Source of the DNA: Flavobacterium pectinovorum
Lineage (GTDB): Bacteria; Bacteroidota; Bacteroidia; Flavobacteriales; Flavobacteriaceae
Length of the DNA stretch: 64,000 bases
Direction: 5' to 3'
Assembly (NCBI RefSeq): GCF_006438875.1
Contig: NZ_RCZH01000017.1
Coordinates: 62,001-126,000, forward strand
Shown here: positions 60,670-64,000 of the stretch, in pieces
How positions within the stretch are numbered: position 1 is the stretch's first letter
Layout: the number at the start of each line of letters is the position of its first letter
Notes under the pieces: model-generated
What the model was told of the DNA's origin: nothing
What the model saw: only the letters and a program-made list of their open reading frames with translations
The model's database searches: none
Made by a program: the position numbers and the translations under genes

Positions 60670-63612
60670 ATGAAAAGAATTAAAACCAAATTTTTACTTT
60701 TATTACTCTTACTTCCTTTTTGTGTTTTTGCTCAGAACACAATTGGCGGTGTAGTTCTGGAAAAGAATACAGGACAACCAATACCGGGAGTAAATATAAA
60801 AGTAGGAGGCGCTAATATAAGTACCTCCACAGATTTTGACGGAAAATTTCAATTATCAGGAGTGAAATCAGGCAGTCAAATTACGTTTTCCTATACCGGT
60901 TATACCAATCAGACTATTGCGGTTGCGGGACAAAAAAACATAACCGTATATCTTGAAGAAGATAATAATCAACTAAAAGAAGTTGTTGTTCAGGTAGGTT
61001 ACGGAAGCGTTAAAAAGAAAGACGCTACAGGATCTGTAACGGCACTTACCACAAAAGACTTTAACAAAGGAAATAATATTACAACAGAAAACCTGCTTAA
61101 CGGAAGAGTAGCCGGTTTAACCGTAAATTCAACGGGTGCTCCGGGTTCTAGTTCTCAAATCAGAATTCGTGGTGGAAGTTCGCTTTTTGCCAGTAATGAT
61201 CCTCTTATTGTAATTGACGGATTACCTCTTGATAATACTACAAATACAGGATCTTCGTCCTTTTTAGCTTCATTAAACCCTGCAACTGTAGAATCTATTA
61301 CGGTTTTAAAAGATGCATCGGCTTCTGCGATTTATGGTTCCAGAGCTTCAAATGGTGTAATTATAATTACGACCAAAAAAGGAAGCAAAACATTATCTGT
61401 AGATTATAATGTACAATATGCTGCGGGAACGCTAACTAAAACGGTTGATGTTTTTAGTGCAGATGAATTTAGAAGTGTTATTGCTGACAGAAGAAGTGAT
61501 GATCTAAATAAACTGGGAACTGCAAATACAGATTGGCAAAAAGCAATCTATAGAAATACAGGAACTATCGATCAGAGTTTAGCCGTTAGAGGAAGTTTAT
61601 TCAATATCATTCCAACAAGTTTAACGCTGGGAAATACAGATCAGCAAGGTTTGCGTTTAACCAATACTTTTAAAAGAAACACAGTTGGTTTAGTAATGAA
61701 TCCAACTTTCCTGGACAATCATTTAAAATTGAGGCTTTCTGCCAATTATACAAACGAAAAAAACAGATTTACTGATGCTGTTGAAGGAGCTGCTATTGGC
61801 TTTGATCCAACACAGCCTATAAAAGTTGATGGTGCACCGTATGGAGGATATTTTGAATATACTACTGGTGTAGATGCCAACGGAAATTATCCGTTAGTTT
61901 CAACTGCGGCAAGAAATCCAGTTTCGCAATTGTTGAATACAAACGACAGAGGAACAAACGACAGAATTTTTGGGAATTTTGAAATTGATTATAAATTTCA
62001 TTTTTTACCTGCTTTAAGAGCTGTTGTAAATGTTGGTTATGATGAATCAAATGGAGACAGAACAAGATTGGTTGGTGCTGATGCAGGTTCTGCTCCATCA
62101 AACAATAACATTCCGTATGGTACAAATGAATATACAGAAGCAACCAGAAAAAATAAATTATTAGACACTTATTTAGTTTATAATAAAACGTTTAAATCTT
62201 TGAATTTTGAAGCGACAGCTGGTTATTCGTATCAAAAATTTCAAAGTTCCAAATTTGAAACAGGAAATATTTTAAATCCTGATTTGCCTTCAACATTTCC
62301 TGAAACTACCTTAGACACAGATGTTGTTTTATTAGGATTCTTTGCGAGAACAAATTTAAATTTCAGAGACAAATATTTATTAACGCTATCTTATAGAAGA
62401 GATGGTTCTTCAAGATTTGAAGAAGCGAATCGTTGGGGAAATTTTCCATCGGTAGCATTTGCATGGAAAATCAAAGAAGATTTCTTTAAAGACAGCACGG
62501 TATTATCTGATTTGAAATTAAGATTAAGTTATGGTATTACAGGACAACAGGATATTCCTGAGCCAAACGGATACCTTCAAAAATACCAGGTTGGCAGCGG
62601 AAATTCTGAATACTATTTTGGCGAAAGCCCGGTTGCAGTTGCACTTCCTTCAAAACGAACAAACAATTTAAAATGGGAAGAAACATCTTCGTACAATGCA
62701 GGTCTTGATTTTGGTTTTTTAGACAATCGCTTAACTGCCGGATTGGATGTTTACTACAAAGAATCTAAAGATTTATTGGTAAATGCAGCAATATCTGATG
62801 GTAGTAATTTCTCTAACCGTGTGTATCAAAATGTTGGAAGCTTTACCACAAAAGGTGTCGAGTTTACGATTAATGCAAATGCTATCAAAACAACGAATTT
62901 TAACTGGAATATGAATTTCAATATTTCTAAATTCGAAAGAAGAATCAAAAATCTGGTAAACGGAAGCGATATCTTTTTGGGAGATAACATTGCAGGAACA
63001 GGAACTCCGGGACAAATTTTTAGAGAAGGTTATACTCCTTATTCTTTCTACGTATACAAACAATTATACAACAACGAAGGAAAACCAATCGAAGGAGCTT
63101 TTGCAGATTTAAATGGCGATAACGTCAAAAATGATGCTGATAAATATATTTACAATAATCCGGATCCTGATTTTACTTTAGGATTTGCTTCTAATATGAA
63201 TTATAAAAAATTCGATTTTTCATTCAATTTAAGAGCCAGTGTTGGTAATAGGATTTTTAATGCTGTAGACGCCAGCAGAGCACAATATGATGCTATGGAA
63301 AACGGAGGTGTTTTAAGTAATGTTCCTTCTCAGGTAACACAAACTAATTTTCAAACTACTTCAAATGTAGTATTATCAGATCTTTATATAGAGAATGCTT
63401 CATTCTTAAAAATGGACAATATTACGTTAGGATACACTTTAAACAATTGGTTAAACAGTAAAGCCTCATTAAGAGTATCAACTGGAGTTCAGAACGTTTT
63501 TGTAATTACAAAATACAGTGGTTTAGATCCTGAAATTACGAATAACGGTGTAGACAAAACGATTTACCCGAGACAACGATCTGTTTTATTTGGTCTTAAT
63601 CTTAAATTTTAA
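60670..63612 (+). CDS. SusC/RagA family TonB-dependent transporter (second locus)
   Basis: A 980-residue outer-membrane transporter. Signal peptide (KFLLLLLLLPFCVFAQ), carboxypeptidase-regulatory-like domain (TIGGVVLEKNTGQPIPGVNI, ~24-100), TonB-box/plug segments (KEVVVQVGYGSVKKKDATGS, VLKDASASAIYGSRASNGVIIITTKKG), and a beta-barrel ending YPRQRSVLFGLNLKF. It is divergent from the hybrid regulator and 6 bases from a susD gene. The substrate cannot be read; the rest of the locus is outside the window. Confidence 0.94.
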   Translation: MKRIKTKFLLLLLLLPFCVFAQNTIGGVVLEKNTGQPIPGVNIKVGGANISTSTDFDGKFQLSGVKSGSQITFSYTGYTNQTIAVAGQKNITVYLEEDNNQLKEVVVQVGYGSVKKKDATGSVTALTTKDFNKGNNITTENLLNGRVAGLTVNSTGAPGSSSQIRIRGGSSLFASNDPLIVIDGLPLDNTTNTGSSSFLASLNPATVESITVLKDASASAIYGSRASNGVIIITTKKGSKTLSVDYNVQYAAGTLTKTVDVFSADEFRSVIADRRSDDLNKLGTANTDWQKAIYRNTGTIDQSLAVRGSLFNIIPTSLTLGNTDQQGLRLTNTFKRNTVGLVMNPTFLDNHLKLRLSANYTNEKNRFTDAVEGAAIGFDPTQPIKVDGAPYGGYFEYTTGVDANGNYPLVSTAARNPVSQLLNTNDRGTNDRIFGNFEIDYKFHFLPALRAVVNVGYDESNGDRTRLVGADAGSAPSNNNIPYGTNEYTEATRKNKLLDTYLVYNKTFKSLNFEATAGYSYQKFQSSKFETGNILNPDLPSTFPETTLDTDVVLLGFFARTNLNFRDKYLLTLSYRRDGSSRFEEANRWGNFPSVAFAWKIKEDFFKDSTVLSDLKLRLSYGITGQQDIPEPNGYLQKYQVGSGNSEYYFGESPVAVALPSKRTNNLKWEETSSYNAGLDFGFLDNRLTAGLDVYYKESKDLLVNAAISDGSNFSNRVYQNVGSFTTKGVEFTINANAIKTTNFNWNMNFNISKFERRIKNLVNGSDIFLGDNIAGTGTPGQIFREGYTPYSFYVYKQLYNNEGKPIEGAFADLNGDNVKNDADKYIYNNPDPDFTLGFASNMNYKKFDFSFNLRASVGNRIFNAVDASRAQYDAMENGGVLSNVPSQVTQTNFQTTSNVVLSDLYIENASFLKMDNITLGYTLNNWLNSKASLRVSTGVQNVFVITKYSGLDPEITNNGVDKTIYPRQRSVLFGLNLKF

Positions 63613-63618
63613 TAAAAG

Positions 63619-64000
63619 ATGAAAAAATATATTTTAATAACAATTTTAGCATTGACTACCGTTTTTCAGTCTTGTACTGATGACTTAAACGTAGTGTCTA
63701 AAGATGATGACGTTCTTTCGTCAGATGTTTTATTTTCGACTCCTGCCGGATATAAGCAAGCTTTTGCAGGAGTCTATGGAAATTTAACTTTAACCGGAGT
63801 ACTTGGTCCTGATAATTCTTCGCTTGAAGGTGTAGATGCGGGAACGAGCCAGTTTACAAGATGTTTATTGTACTTGCAGGAATTAACCACAGACGAACTG
63901 GTTTGGAGTTATGAAAATGACGGAGGAACTGCAGAATTACAACGTAATATCTGGACAGCTGCAAATCCTGTTATTTTAGGAATGTTTAGCAGAACGATGG
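63619..64000 (+). CDS. SusD family lipoprotein, N-terminal 127 residues (cut by window edge)
   Basis: The frame from 63619 reads MKKYILITILALTTVFQSC, a lipoprotein signal with lipobox ending at Cys19, then TDDLNVVSKDD and a SusD-like stretch FSTPAGYKQAFAGVYGNLTL and ELTTDELVWS. It follows susC by 6 bases and remains open to the window end, so the gene continues beyond it. Confidence 0.9.
   Translation, partial: MKKYILITILALTTVFQSCTDDLNVVSKDDDVLSSDVLFSTPAGYKQAFAGVYGNLTLTGVLGPDNSSLEGVDAGTSQFTRCLLYLQELTTDELVWSYENDGGTAELQRNIWTAANPVILGMFSRTM

Overview
The window is a chromosomal segment of a Flavobacterium-like Bacteroidota. The evidence is the complete gldKLMN gliding/type IX secretion (T9SS) operon with a second gldN-like gene (gldO), two SusC/SusD pairs, a hybrid two-component regulator, T9SS type A and type B sorting domains, a low-GC genome, and TAnnTTTG promoter -7 elements typical of Bacteroidota. 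The gldN/gldO pair is the arrangement known from F. johnsoniae; I do not assign a species.

Layout. 1-6.3 kb (minus strand): start of groES, then a housekeeping string read miaB > YcxB-like protein > sigma-54 activator > lptE-like lipoprotein > repeat-rich TPR protein > secG. 6.3-7.2 kb is non-coding and full of repeats. 7.2-10.9 kb: topA and an arginase-fold protein that lacks most metal ligands. 11.2-17.3 kb: gldK, gldL, gldM, gldN and gldO, the T9SS/gliding core. 17.4-29.9 kb: ordinary genes (FAD oxidoreductase, DUF983, ABC-F ATPase, App1 phosphatase divergent from a lipid kinase, acetyltransferase-like protein, DUF1761, leucine-rich repeat protein, GlxA-type regulator divergent from EthD/DinB/SRPBCC genes), separated by short inverted and tandem repeats.

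30.4-40.8 kb is a polysaccharide utilisation locus: susC, susD and a six-hairpin glycosidase on the minus strand, and a divergent GH36 alpha-galactosidase on the plus strand. The 850-bp gap between the two arms holds two near-identical 19-bp motifs. Each lies 20-21 bp upstream of a TAnnTTTG element and points toward its own gene, so one activator probably switches on both arms.

41.0-48.8 kb is a probable T9SS-linked polymorphic toxin locus: a small T9SS type A sorting-domain protein, a 2223-residue SpvB/Rhs protein ending in a putative PD-(D/E)xK nuclease domain, and a small gene in the immunity position. A large T9SS type B surface protein, small lipoproteins and orphan genes follow. 55.7-64 kb: a hybrid sensor/AraC regulator divergent from a second susC/susD pair; susD runs off the window.

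The genes connect through the cell envelope. GldK-N and SecG belong to export machinery; the type A/B proteins and perhaps the Rhs toxin are likely cargo; SusCD and the glycosidases import and degrade glycans. No tRNA, rRNA, CRISPR array or transposase gene was recognised. The most unusual items are the paired locus operator motif, a ~155-bp dispersed structured element with compensatory stem changes (6893 and 20881), and the T9SS-carrier/Rhs/immunity triplet.
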